Of a stretch of DNA of 28,546 nt, positions 8,065 to 15,279 are shown one piece after another. Origin of the DNA: Pseudomonadota bacterium (GTDB taxonomy: Bacteria; Pseudomonadota; Alphaproteobacteria; Reyranellales; Reyranellaceae). The DNA is taken from contig JAEZHS010000359.1 of NCBI GenBank assembly GCA_023436825.1, forward strand, positions 1 through 28,546. The letters are read 5' to 3'. The position numbers were made by a program, and so were the translations under genes. Under the pieces are notes generated by a model. The model saw only the letters and a program-made list of their open reading frames with translations. It made no database searches and had not been told where the DNA came from. Numbering within the stretch: position 1 is the first letter of the stretch; every line of letters starts with the position of its first letter.

Positions 8065-8496
8065 CTACTGCGCCTGGTGGCGCTTCTCGCCACGAGGCTT
8101 GAGGGTCGCCGGCGGTGTTGTCGGGTTCTGGGCGACGCCCGAGTCGGCCGGCGGAATGGGAATCTGCGCGCGCTCGAGGGCACGCTTCAGCGTCGCGACG
8201 CCGCCGGTGATATTGCCTTTCTGGCAGTCTTCCAGCCCCATCCTGGCGTCCAGAGGCTTGGCGTAGCCATCGGTGTTGTGGCGCGACCACAGGCTGAAGA
8301 GCTGCTGGCACCGCGCCAGGGTGTCCTCGCCCGATGCCTGGGCAAGGAGAGTGTGGTCGGTGGCCGAAAGGGAACTGGCCGAAGCTGGTCCGGCATAACC
8401 CATTGCAACGATTGCGCTCGAGAGTATTGCCGCTGCGCGCAGAGCGTTCGAGCGCGAGACGGCTACTTTTGTCAGTGGCAGAGAGTACGTCGTCAT
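8065..8496 (-). CDS. Small exported protein of unknown function
   Basis: I do not recognise a named family. The 143-residue product begins with a basic region and a hydrophobic signal segment (about residues 20-40, NALRAAAILSSAIVAMGYAG, ending PASAS), so it should be periplasmic. The mature part is helical and carries two cysteines, in LARCQQLFSLW and LEDCQKGNI, that could pair in the periplasm. It ends in a Pro-rich, basic, probably unstructured tail (IPIPPADSG onward). A segment with alternating helices (CQQLFSLWSRH and GGVATLKRALERA) is compatible with a small helical-hairpin fold. A perfect hairpin terminator lies 48 bp beyond the stop. It is a monocistronic gene with a 164-bp upstream gap; no clear promoter could be chosen. 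Confidence 0.75.
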   Translation of the reverse strand: MTTYSLPLTKVAVSRSNALRAAAILSSAIVAMGYAGPASASSLSATDHTLLAQASGEDTLARCQQLFSLWSRHNTDGYAKPLDARMGLEDCQKGNITGGVATLKRALERAQIPIPPADSGVAQNPTTPPATLKPRGEKRHQAQ

Positions 8497-8660
8497 ATTG
8501 CCTGCATCCCTCGTTTGGAGCTTGCTCGCTCACGGACGTGGGGCGCGGGCTTTCGTTCGACGAGAAAACAGATCTCAACATCCCATGCGAAAATTATGTG
8601 ATGTTACGCGGCGTAGACCAAGTCGCCCGCGAAGTGAGCCGGTATCCCGTGCCGGCGCCG

Positions 8661-9524
8661 TCAGAGCTCCCTGCCATTGCCGACCACACGTGAGCGCTTC
8701 GACTGATGCTTGCGCGGCGCTTCGGGCACCAGCATCACCAGCTTGAAGTCGGGCCGGTTGGCCAGCGCGAAAGCGATCTGCTGATAGCGCAGGCGGCCCT
8801 TGCGTGGATGGTCGAAGATGCGCTCACCACCCGTCCGATCGACCACGGCATGCTCGGTCCAGCACTGGGTGAAGAGCGCGCTTCGGCCGCGCAGATCCTC
8901 GACCAGCGACTGCAGCTCGGCGTCCTCGAGATGGCGGCTGGAATCGGCGCGGAACTCGGCCAGCACGCGGCGCGCCCGCGCCTGCCAGTCGGGGATGACC
9001 TTGCGGGCGACCGGACTGAGGAAGACGTAGCGCAGCAGGTTGCGATCGCCGGTACCGTCGAGGGCGCCGTCGAGCCAGCCGACGAACAGGGCTGCCGCCG
9101 GCCGGTTCCAGGCCCGCGCGTTCCACAGCGAGTCGAGCAGATAGGCGGGACCGTCGATCGCCGCGATGGCGCGGGCCAGCGCAGGCGGAACGTCCATGCC
9201 TTCCTTGTCGGTCGAGCCCGACAGATTGGGGTCGCGCCGATCGGCCAGCTCGAAGAGATAGGCGCGCTCGGCCGGCGTGAGCTGCAGGGCGCGCGCCAGC
9301 GCCGACAGGGCAGGCGGGGAGGCGGCGATGTCGCGGCCCTGTTCGAGCCACGTGTACCAGGTGGGGCTCATGCCGCAGGCCTGCGCCACCTCCTCGCGCC
9401 TGAGGCCCGGCGTGCGGCGGCGGCCGATGGCGGGCAGGCCGAGGCTTGCCGGCGACAGGCGGGCACGATGGGCGCGCAGGAAATCGCCGAGCTCGCGCCG
9501 CTTCTTCTGGGGCAGGGCTGCCAT
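8661..9524 (-). CDS. XRE-type regulator with MmyB-like ligand-binding domain
   Basis: This is a 287-residue transcription factor. Residues about 8-85 form an XRE helix-turn-helix: ELGDFLRAHRARLSP, then RRTPGLRREEVAQACGMSPT with the family hallmark WYTWLEQGRDI. Residues about 105-270 form the MmyB-like PAS-type ligand domain (AYLLDSLWNARAWNRPAAAL, later LVEDLRGRSALFTQCW and the histidine segment FDHPRKGRLRYQQ). Such regulators usually control an adjacent divergent metabolic gene. Here that is the leuCD-type operon starting at 9616. The ATG at 9524 has no ribosome site and follows a TATAAA by only a few bases, suggesting a leaderless mRNA. Ligand unknown. Confidence 0.92.
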   Translation of the reverse strand: MAALPQKKRRELGDFLRAHRARLSPASLGLPAIGRRRTPGLRREEVAQACGMSPTWYTWLEQGRDIAASPPALSALARALQLTPAERAYLFELADRRDPNLSGSTDKEGMDVPPALARAIAAIDGPAYLLDSLWNARAWNRPAAALFVGWLDGALDGTGDRNLLRYVFLSPVARKVIPDWQARARRVLAEFRADSSRHLEDAELQSLVEDLRGRSALFTQCWTEHAVVDRTGGERIFDHPRKGRLRYQQIAFALANRPDFKLVMLVPEAPRKHQSKRSRVVGNGREL

Positions 9525-9532
9525 GGCAGTAT

Positions 9533-9568
9533 TTATACCAGGATAAATGCCCTCCTGTTACCAGTCTA
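9533..9568. promoter_or_regulatory. Promoter/operator region between the XRE regulator and the leuC-like gene
   Basis: TACCAGGATA (9536-9545) and TACCAGTCTA (9559-9568) share TACCAGNNTA in direct orientation, 23 bp apart. ATTTAT (9531-9536) and ATAAAT (9543-9548) also form an inverted pair around the first copy. On the minus strand TATAAA at 9538-9533 is a good -10 for the regulator gene, placing the transcript start at or next to its ATG. No convincing -35 is visible. Binding by the XRE protein is inferred from position. Confidence 0.45.
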
Positions 9569-9615
9569 ACCGCCCAGCTATGCCTCGCTTCAGGCACCAT
9601 GTCGGAGAGGAAGCC

Positions 9616-11025
9616 ATGAGCGGGCCGCGCACGCTGTACGACAAGATCTGGGACAGCCACGTCGTCGAGGAGCAGGAGGACGGCACCGTCCTGCTCTACA
9701 TCGACTGCCATCTCATCCTCGAGGTGACGAGCCCGCAGGCCTTCGACGGGCTGCGCGCTGTGGGCCGCAAGGTGCGCCGGCCGCTCGCCACCATCGCCGT
9801 CGCCGACCACAACGTGCCGACGACGGATCGCAGCGCCGGCATCGCCGATCCGCTGTCGCGCCATCAGGTCGAGACGCTGGAGCGCAACGTGCGCGAGTTC
9901 GGCATCCCGTACTTCTCCATGACCGACATTCGCCAGGGCATCGTGCACGTCATCGGCCCCGAGCAGGGGTACACCCAGCCCGGCATGACGGTGGTGTGCG
10001 GCGACAGCCACACCGCGACGCACGGCGCCTTCGGTGCGCTCGCCTTTGGCATCGGCACCTCGGAAGTCGAGCATGTGCTGGCCACGCAGACCCTGATCGC
10101 GCGGCGCTCGCGGAACATGCGCGTCACCGTCGAAGGCGCCCTGTCGTTTGGCGTGGGGGCCAAGGACCTGATCCTGGCGCTGATCGGCACCATCGGCACG
10201 GCGGGCGGCACGGGCCATGTCATCGAGTATGCCGGCTCGGCCATCCGTGCCCTCGGCATGGAAGGCCGCATGACGGTGTCCAACATGTCGATCGAGGCGG
10301 GGGCGCGCGCCGGGCTGATCGCGCCGGACGACGTGACCTTCGACTATCTCAAAGGCCGGCCGCAGGCGCCGCCGTCCGACGCCTGGGAACAGGCCGTCGC
10401 CGGCTGGAAGACGCTGCCCTCCGACCCCGGTGCTGCCTACGATCGCGAGGTGTTACTGGACGCGGCCGGCATTGCGCCGCAGGTCACCTGGGGCACCAGT
10501 CCGCAGGACGTCGTGCCCATCGGAGCCTCGGTGCCCGATCCGGCGGACGAGGCCGACGACGGCAGGCGGGCCGCCATGGAACGCAGCCTCGCCTACATGG
10601 GCCTCCAGGCCGGCATGAAGACGACGGACATCCGCATCGACAAGGCCTTCATCGGCTCATGCACCAACAGCCGCATCGAGGACCTGCGGGCGGCAGCGGC
10701 CATCGTGCGCGGCCGCCGCAAGGCTGACCATGTCGAGGCGCTGATCGTTCCGGGCTCCGGCCTGATCAAGCGACAGGCCGAACAGGAAGGACTCGATCGC
10801 ATCTTCCGCGACGCCGGCTTCGAATGGCGAGAGGCGGGCTGCTCGATGTGCCTGGCCATGAACGACGACCGTCTCAAGCCGGGCGAACGCTGCGCCTCGA
10901 CCTCGAACCGCAACTTCGAGGGGCGACAGGGCTACGGCGGACGGACGCACCTGATGAGCCCGGCGATGGCCGCGGCCGCCGCCGTCACCGGCCGGCTCGC
11001 CGACGTACGCGACCTGATGAGATAG
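9616..11025 (+). CDS. LeuC-like large subunit of an isopropylmalate isomerase-family hydro-lyase
   Basis: This 469-residue aconitase-superfamily protein matches the usual LeuC length. With the LeuD-like subunit next door it should dehydrate and rehydrate a 2-alkylmalate, in LeuC proper interconverting 2- and 3-isopropylmalate. The [4Fe-4S] ligands are Cys349 (IGSCTNSR), Cys409 and Cys412 ([10 protein letters not shown]). [20 protein letters not shown] and [17 protein letters not shown] are canonical. The usually invariant [15 protein letters not shown] reads [15 protein letters not shown] here (Arg31 to Cys, His35 to Leu), so substrate or activity may differ. The ATG at 9616 is preceded by GAGAGGAAG. 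No leuA or leuB is nearby; the neighbours are a 2-hydroxyacid dehydrogenase and an amidohydrolase. Probably a paralogue rather than the housekeeping LeuC. Confidence 0.9.
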   Translation: MSGPRTLYDKIWDSHVVEEQEDGTVLLYIDCHLILEVTSPQAFDGLRAVGRKVRRPLATIAVADHNVPTTDRSAGIADPLSRHQVETLERNVREFGIPYFSMTDIRQGIVHVIGPEQGYTQPGMTVVCGDSHTATHGAFGALAFGIGTSEVEHVLATQTLIARRSRNMRVTVEGALSFGVGAKDLILALIGTIGTAGGTGHVIEYAGSAIRALGMEGRMTVSNMSIEAGARAGLIAPDDVTFDYLKGRPQAPPSDAWEQAVAGWKTLPSDPGAAYDREVLLDAAGIAPQVTWGTSPQDVVPIGASVPDPADEADDGRRAAMERSLAYMGLQAGMKTTDIRIDKAFIGSCTNSRIEDLRAAAAIVRGRRKADHVEALIVPGSGLIKRQAEQEGLDRIFRDAGFEWREAGCSMCLAMNDDRLKPGERCASTSNRNFEGRQGYGGRTHLMSPAMAAAAAVTGRLADVRDLMR

Positions 11026-11037
11026 GAGCCTGGACCC

Positions 11038-11664
11038 ATGGAAAAGTTCACGCGCCTCAGCGGCGTCGCGGCAGCGCTGCCGATGGTCAATGTCGACACC
11101 GACATGGTCATTCCCAAGAACTACCTGAAGGGCACGGAGCGATCCGGGCTCGGCAAGTACCTGTTCGCCGAGATGCGCTTCAACGCGGACGGCAGCGAGC
11201 GACCCGACTTCGTGCTCAATCGGCCGGCCTGGCGACAGGCGCAGATCCTTGTCGCCTTCGAGAACTTCGGCTGCGGCTCGAGTCGCGAGCACGCGCCGTG
11301 GGCGCTGCGCGATTTCGGCATCCGCTGCGTGATCGCGCCGTCCTTCGCTGACATCTTCTTCAACAACTGCTTCAAGAACGGCATCCTGCCCCTGGTGCTG
11401 CCCAAGGCGGTCTGCGTCCAGCTCATCGACGATGCCGAGCGCGGCGCCAATGCCGTGCTCACCATCGATCTCGAAACGCAGGAACTGACGCGTTCCGACG
11501 GCGAGCGCATCGCCTTCGACGTCGAACCGTCGCATCGCAGCCGGTTGCTGGAGGGGCTCGACGAGATCGGCGCGACGGTCGCCAAGGCGGACAGGATCGA
11601 CGCTTTCGAGATGCGGCTCAGGCAGAGCCAGCCGTGGCGGGCGACGGCTCTCGACGGACCATGA
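11038..11664 (+). CDS. LeuD-like small subunit of the same hydro-lyase
   Basis: This 208-residue swivel domain completes the active site of the LeuCD heterodimer. The substrate-facing segment [20 protein letters not shown] (residues about 23-42) and the serine loop [15 protein letters not shown], with the catalytic Ser of the aconitase family, are both present. [20 protein letters not shown] is also standard. Length is normal for LeuD (about 200). The gene starts 12 bp after leuC; a TAGGAG stands upstream of the ATG. The two subunits are clearly co-translated. The conserved substrate loop of this subunit is close to the isopropylmalate type, so a 2-alkylmalate-like substrate remains plausible. 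Confidence 0.93.
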   Translation: MEKFTRLSGVAAALPMVNVDTDMVIPKNYLKGTERSGLGKYLFAEMRFNADGSERPDFVLNRPAWRQAQILVAFENFGCGSSREHAPWALRDFGIRCVIAPSFADIFFNNCFKNGILPLVLPKAVCVQLIDDAERGANAVLTIDLETQELTRSDGERIAFDVEPSHRSRLLEGLDEIGATVAKADRIDAFEMRLRQSQPWRATALDGP

Positions 11665-11705
11665 CCTGCTAGGATGCGCCCTCTCATGAGGGAGATGCCC
11701 AAGCC

Positions 11706-12713
11706 ATGGTCAAGACGGTGCTGTACGCGGAGAAGCTGTACGACAACGACAAGGTCGAGCGCGAAGTGTTCGGCCCCGACGTGCGCGTGGTATGGCGCAA
11801 CGTCACCAACCTGTCGCAGCTCGAGGCGAGCGACTGCGCCGACGTCGACGGCCTGATGGTGCTGCGGCACGCCGTGACCGCCGAGCATCTCGCGAAGTTC
11901 CCCAAGCTCGCCTGCGTCGTGCGCATGGGCGTGGGCTACGACAAGATCGACCGCAAGGCCGCCGCCGCGCGCAACGTCATGGTGTGCAACGTGCCCGACT
12001 ACGGAACCACCGAGGTGGCCGATCATGCGCTGGCGCTCGCCCTGTCGCTGCGCCGCGGCATCGCACTCCACCTCGAGGCGCAGCGCCGCCCGCAGCCCGC
12101 GCCGTGGTCCTACGTGCGCGACCCGCTGCTCAAGCGCAACGGCGTGCAGACCTTCGGCATCGTCGGTCTCGGACGCATCGGCACGGCGGCGGCGCTCAGG
12201 GCCAAGGCCTTCCAGTTCCGCGTCGTCGCCTACGATCCCTACATGCCGAACGGCACCGAGCTCGGCGTCGGCGTCGAGCGCGTGACCTCGCTCGAGGCGC
12301 TGATGGAGCAGACCGACACGCTGTCGATCCACGCGCCGTTGACCCTGGAAACGCGCGGCATGATCTCGCGCGCCATGCTGGAGCGCATGCCCAAGGGCGG
12401 TGTGGTGGTCAGCACGGCCCGCGGGCCGATCTGCGATGTCGACGCGCTGGCCGACCTTCTGAAGCACGGGCATCTCGCCGGCGTCGGGCTCGACGTGCTT
12501 CCCGTGGAGCCGCCGGTCGAGCCCATCCCCGAGCTGCTGCGCGCCTATCGCGCCCGCGAGCCGTGGTGCGAGGGCCGGTTGATCATCACGCCGCACTCCG
12601 CCTTCTTCACGCCCGAGGCGTGGGAGGACATCCGGGTCAAGTCGGCGCAAACCATGCGCGCGGCGATGGTCGGCCCGCGGCCGCAGAACGTCATCACGCC
12701 GGAGATGTTCTGA
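11706..12713 (+). CDS. CtBP-like D-2-hydroxyacid dehydrogenase
   Basis: This is a 335-residue NAD-dependent dehydrogenase of the 2-hydroxyacid family, in the C-terminal-binding-protein-like branch. The Rossmann motif is GIVGLGRIG at residues 151-159, followed by the adenine-ribose Asp in VVAYDPY. Catalytic residues are Arg239 (STARGP), Glu268 (LPVEPP) and His297 (TPHSAFF). The substrate domain formed by residues 1-110 includes VVRMGVGYDKID. It would interconvert a 2-hydroxyacid and a 2-oxoacid. The gene starts 41 bp after leuD, so the product may act on what the hydro-lyase makes. The family start MVKTVLYAEKLYD begins at 11706; GAGGGAGATG-type purines (around 11687-11698) precede it. Substrate unknown. 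Confidence 0.9.
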   Translation: MVKTVLYAEKLYDNDKVEREVFGPDVRVVWRNVTNLSQLEASDCADVDGLMVLRHAVTAEHLAKFPKLACVVRMGVGYDKIDRKAAAARNVMVCNVPDYGTTEVADHALALALSLRRGIALHLEAQRRPQPAPWSYVRDPLLKRNGVQTFGIVGLGRIGTAAALRAKAFQFRVVAYDPYMPNGTELGVGVERVTSLEALMEQTDTLSIHAPLTLETRGMISRAMLERMPKGGVVVSTARGPICDVDALADLLKHGHLAGVGLDVLPVEPPVEPIPELLRAYRAREPWCEGRLIITPHSAFFTPEAWEDIRVKSAQTMRAAMVGPRPQNVITPEMF

Positions 12714-12764
12714 GGGGAGCGGGCCCTCTTCTCGCACAGCGGAGCAATCTTGCGGCTTCCGATG

Positions 12765-12804
12765 CCCGTCGATGTGTGGAAAGCTCGATTGCATCTTCGA
12801 CGGG
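12765..12804 (+). promoter_or_regulatory. Inverted repeat in the leader before the amidohydrolase gene
   Basis: CCCGTCGA (12765-12772) and TCGACGGG (12797-12804) form a perfect 8-bp stem with a 24-base loop, ending 13 bases before the ATG at 12818. It lies in the longest internal gap (104 bp) of the operon. No T-run follows, so it is not a standard terminator. It could stabilise the 3' part of a processed mRNA, hinder translation, or be chance in GC-rich DNA. Confidence 0.3.
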
Positions 12805-12817
12805 AGCGAGACGGGCA

Positions 12818-14536
12818 ATGCACGACATCGTCATCCGGGGCGGCACGATCGTTGACGGCACGGGAGCACCTGCCACTCATGGCGACGTCGCCATCGACGG
12901 CGACCGGATCGTCCAGGTCGGCGGCAAGGCCGGTCCCGGCCGGCGCGAGGTGAAGGCCGACGGCCGCATCGTTACGCCGGGCTGGGTCGATGTGCACACG
13001 CACTATGACGGCCAGGCGACCTGGGATCCCGTGCTGGCGCCGTCCTCCTGGCACGGCGCCACGCCCCTCGCGTTCGGCAATTGCGGCGTGGGCTTCGCCC
13101 CTGTCCGTCGCCAACACCACAAGGCGCTGATCGATCTGATGGAAGGGGTCGAGGACATTCCCGGCGTCACGCTGTCGGAAGGCCTCAAGTGGGACTGGGA
13201 GAGCTTCCCGGATTACCTCGATGCGCTGGCGCGGCTGCCGCGCGCCATCGATATCGCCGCCCAGCTCGCCCATCACCCGCTGCGGGTCTACGTCATGGGC
13301 GAGCGCGCCATCGCCCGCGAGCATGCGACGGCCGAGGACATCGAGACGATGGCCCGGCTGACCGAGGAGGCCCTGAAGGCGGGCGCCATCGGCTTCACCA
13401 CCAGCCGCACCGACCAGCACAAGACGCTGGCCGGCGACCTGGTGCCCGGCCGCTATGCCGAGCACGAGGAGCTGCTCGCCATCGGCAGGGCGATGGGCCG
13501 CGCCGGCCGCGGCGCGTTCGGCATGCTGTCGGACTTCGAGGATGAAGCTGCCGAGTTCCGCTGGATGCGCCAGGTGGCGAGGGACAGCGGCCGCCCCGTC
13601 TGGTTCCTGCTCACCGACCGCAGCTACGACCCCGAGCGCTGGCGTCGCCTGATGGACGGCGTCCGGGCCGCCCGCGCCGACGACCTGCCGCTCTCGGCCC
13701 AGGTCGCGGGCCGCCCGGTGGGCCTGACGCTCGGCCTCAATACGTCACTCAATCCCTTCGCGCTGCGCGAGGCCTTTGCCGAAGCGTCCAGGCTTCCGCC
13801 GGCCGAGATGCTGGCGAAGCTGCGCGATCCCGAGATGCGCCGCACGATCCTGGCGCAGGAGGCGTCGCCTCGCCTGCTCGAGGTGCTACCGCCATTGTCG
13901 CGCCAGATCGCGACACGCTGGGATCGCATGTACCTGCTCGGCGATCCGCCGGACTACGAGCCGCCGCCGGAGCGCAGCATCGCCGCCATGGCCGAACGCG
14001 CCGGCGTGAGCCCGCAGGAATTCTGCTACGACTATCTGGTCGGCGGCGACGGCGGGCGGATGATCTACTTCCCCGTCACCAACTACGTGCACGGCGACCT
14101 CGAGGTGGTGCGCGAGCTGATAGAGGATCCGCACACCCTGCTTGGCCTGTCGGATGGCGGCGCGCATTGCGGGGTGATCTGCGATGCCTCGCTCAATACA
14201 ACGATGCTGTGCCACTGGGTGCGCGACCGCACGCGCGGCCCGCGCCTGCCGCTCGAGTTCGTGGTCAAGCGGCAGACCAGCGAGACGGCGGATTTCTTCG
14301 GCTTCCGCGACCGCGGCCGGCTGCAGCCGGGCCTCAAGGCGGACGTGAACGTCATCGACTTCGACGGCCTGCACCTGCATGCCCCGAAGATGATCTTCGA
14401 CCTGCCGGCGGGCGGCCGCCGTCTCGTCCAGCACGTCGACGGCTACGACATGACGATCTGCTCGGGCGTGCCGATCTTCGAGAAGGGTGAGGAGACCGGG
14501 GCCAGGCCCGGTAGGCTCGTCCGTTCGACCGGCTGA
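12818..14536 (+). CDS. Amidohydrolase of the N-acyl-D-amino-acid deacylase family
   Basis: This 572-residue TIM-barrel amidohydrolase (amidohydrolase_3 group) would hydrolyse an amide bond, possibly of an N-acylated D-amino acid. The N-terminal beta-sandwich starts HDIVIRGGTIVDGTGAP. The first metal-binding strand is VDVHTHYD (His60, His62). Cys89 in GNCGVGFAP matches the zinc-bridging Cys of D-aminoacylase, and the late Asp is in GLSDGGAHCG. The C-terminal sandwich has the LQPGLKADVNVIDFD motif. The two zinc histidines usual in true D-aminoacylases appear to be replaced (segments MLSDFEDE and VWFLLTD), so activity may differ. The ATG at 12818 fits the family; a much longer in-frame extension back to 11792 is only the out-of-frame shadow of the dehydrogenase gene. 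Last gene of the operon. Confidence 0.88.
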   Translation: MHDIVIRGGTIVDGTGAPATHGDVAIDGDRIVQVGGKAGPGRREVKADGRIVTPGWVDVHTHYDGQATWDPVLAPSSWHGATPLAFGNCGVGFAPVRRQHHKALIDLMEGVEDIPGVTLSEGLKWDWESFPDYLDALARLPRAIDIAAQLAHHPLRVYVMGERAIAREHATAEDIETMARLTEEALKAGAIGFTTSRTDQHKTLAGDLVPGRYAEHEELLAIGRAMGRAGRGAFGMLSDFEDEAAEFRWMRQVARDSGRPVWFLLTDRSYDPERWRRLMDGVRAARADDLPLSAQVAGRPVGLTLGLNTSLNPFALREAFAEASRLPPAEMLAKLRDPEMRRTILAQEASPRLLEVLPPLSRQIATRWDRMYLLGDPPDYEPPPERSIAAMAERAGVSPQEFCYDYLVGGDGGRMIYFPVTNYVHGDLEVVRELIEDPHTLLGLSDGGAHCGVICDASLNTTMLCHWVRDRTRGPRLPLEFVVKRQTSETADFFGFRDRGRLQPGLKADVNVIDFDGLHLHAPKMIFDLPAGGRRLVQHVDGYDMTICSGVPIFEKGEETGARPGRLVRSTG

Positions 14537-14545
14537 CCAATTTCG

Positions 14546-14669
14546 CCGTCATCCCGAGCGGAGCGGCCCGAAGGGCGGCGCAGTCGAGGGTCCTTTTGTT
14601 GTGGTCGCATGAACAAGAAAAGGTCCCTCCGCTCCGCCTCGCTATGCTCGGCTTCGGTCGGGATGACGG
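14546..14669. repeat. Large imperfect hairpin repeat (dispersed-type intergenic palindrome)
   Basis: The outer arms CCGTCATCCCGA (14546-14557) and TCGGGATGACGG (14658-14669) are perfectly complementary over 12 bp. Inner segments GAGGGTCCTTTTGTT (14586-14600) and AACAAGAAAAGGTCCCTC (14612-14629) also pair imperfectly. Elements starting GTCATCCCGAGC with an inner GAGGGTCC/GGTCCCTC pair are familiar as dispersed intergenic hairpins in alphaproteobacteria. It lies between two convergent genes, where it could also help end transcription. Only one copy is seen in the window. Confidence 0.65.
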
Positions 14670-14694
14670 GAGCAAAATGCGATAGCCCTGGCCG

Positions 14695-15165
14695 TCAGGG
14701 CCAATCCGCGGACGGCGCGGAAATCTTGTTGAGCAGCCGGTTGAAGCTGCGCCGCTCCTGGTCCGACAGTGGATCGAGCAGGAGGTCGTCGCGCCGGACG
14801 AAGCGCGCGGCAATGTGATCGAAGAGCCGGCGGCCGCGCGCCGTCAGGGACAGCTTGGAGGATCTGCGGTCGCTCGCGTCGGTGTAGCGTCGCAGGAAGC
14901 CCCGTTCCTCGAGGCTCGTCACCGCACGACTGACGCTGTTCTTCGGCCGGCCGGTATAACGGACGATCTCTTGGGCGGAGGCGGCGTTGGTGATCGAGAG
15001 GCAGATCGTCACCGTGACGTCGTCGCGCGACAGGCCCTGCTCCTGCTCCAGTTCCGTGTTGATCGGTGCCATGTAGCGGCTGCTCACGACCGTCAGCCTG
15101 AGGCCGATCCATGCCAGTGACTCGGGATTGAAACGCAACGCCGACTGCCGCTTCGATTTCGTCAT
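14695..15165 (-). CDS. MarR-family transcriptional regulator
   Basis: This is a winged-helix dimeric repressor of the MarR type, 156 residues from the start chosen here. The DNA-binding part includes SITNAASAQEIVRYTGRPKN as helix 3-4, SVSRAVTSLEERGFLRR as recognition helix and wing entry, and DASDRRSSKLSLTARGRRLF as the wing (the DxRxxxLxLTxxG hallmark). The N-terminal helix LAWIGLRLTVVSSRYMAPIN forms the dimer interface. Possible starts are 15222, 15183 and 15165, none with a properly spaced ribosome site. 15165 (MTKSKRQ) is preferred because the 15222 ATG lies inside the operator palindrome. It diverges from the tctC-xdh operon and probably represses it in response to a carboxylate or aromatic ligand. 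Confidence 0.88.
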   Translation of the reverse strand: MTKSKRQSALRFNPESLAWIGLRLTVVSSRYMAPINTELEQEQGLSRDDVTVTICLSITNAASAQEIVRYTGRPKNSVSRAVTSLEERGFLRRYTDASDRRSSKLSLTARGRRLFDHIAARFVRRDDLLLDPLSDQERRSFNRLLNKISAPSADWP

Positions 15166-15205
15166 CCCTTTCGTATAGCGCATCGACGTCGCCGTCGGCC
15201 AGCGA

Positions 15206-15255
15206 TTGACAACTGGTTCCATCCGGGACTAGCCCTGTTAGTCCCAAATGGAACC
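15206..15255. promoter_or_regulatory. Nested co-centred palindromic operator between marR and tctC
   Basis: Two perfect inverted repeats share one centre at 15235. The outer arms are GGTTCCAT (15215-15222) and ATGGAACC (15248-15255); the inner arms are GGGACTA (15225-15231) and TAGTCCC (15239-15245). A perfect -35-like TTGACA lies at 15206-15211 facing the tctC gene, although no good -10 can be named. The position between a MarR gene and its divergent operon makes this the likely MarR binding site. Confidence 0.75.
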
Positions 15256-15279
15256 AATAGCCGATGTGGGAGGATTGGA

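Noticed and set aside
8824..10218. A 464-codon minus-strand frame across the XRE regulator and leuC
   Set aside because: It covers the regulator in the wrong frame and leuC on the wrong strand; both real genes have clear motifs.
11792..14536. A 914-codon plus-strand open frame
   Set aside because: Its first 342 codons overlap the CtBP-like dehydrogenase in another frame and are Arg/Ala/Gly-rich nonsense. Only the part from 12818 is a recognisable protein.
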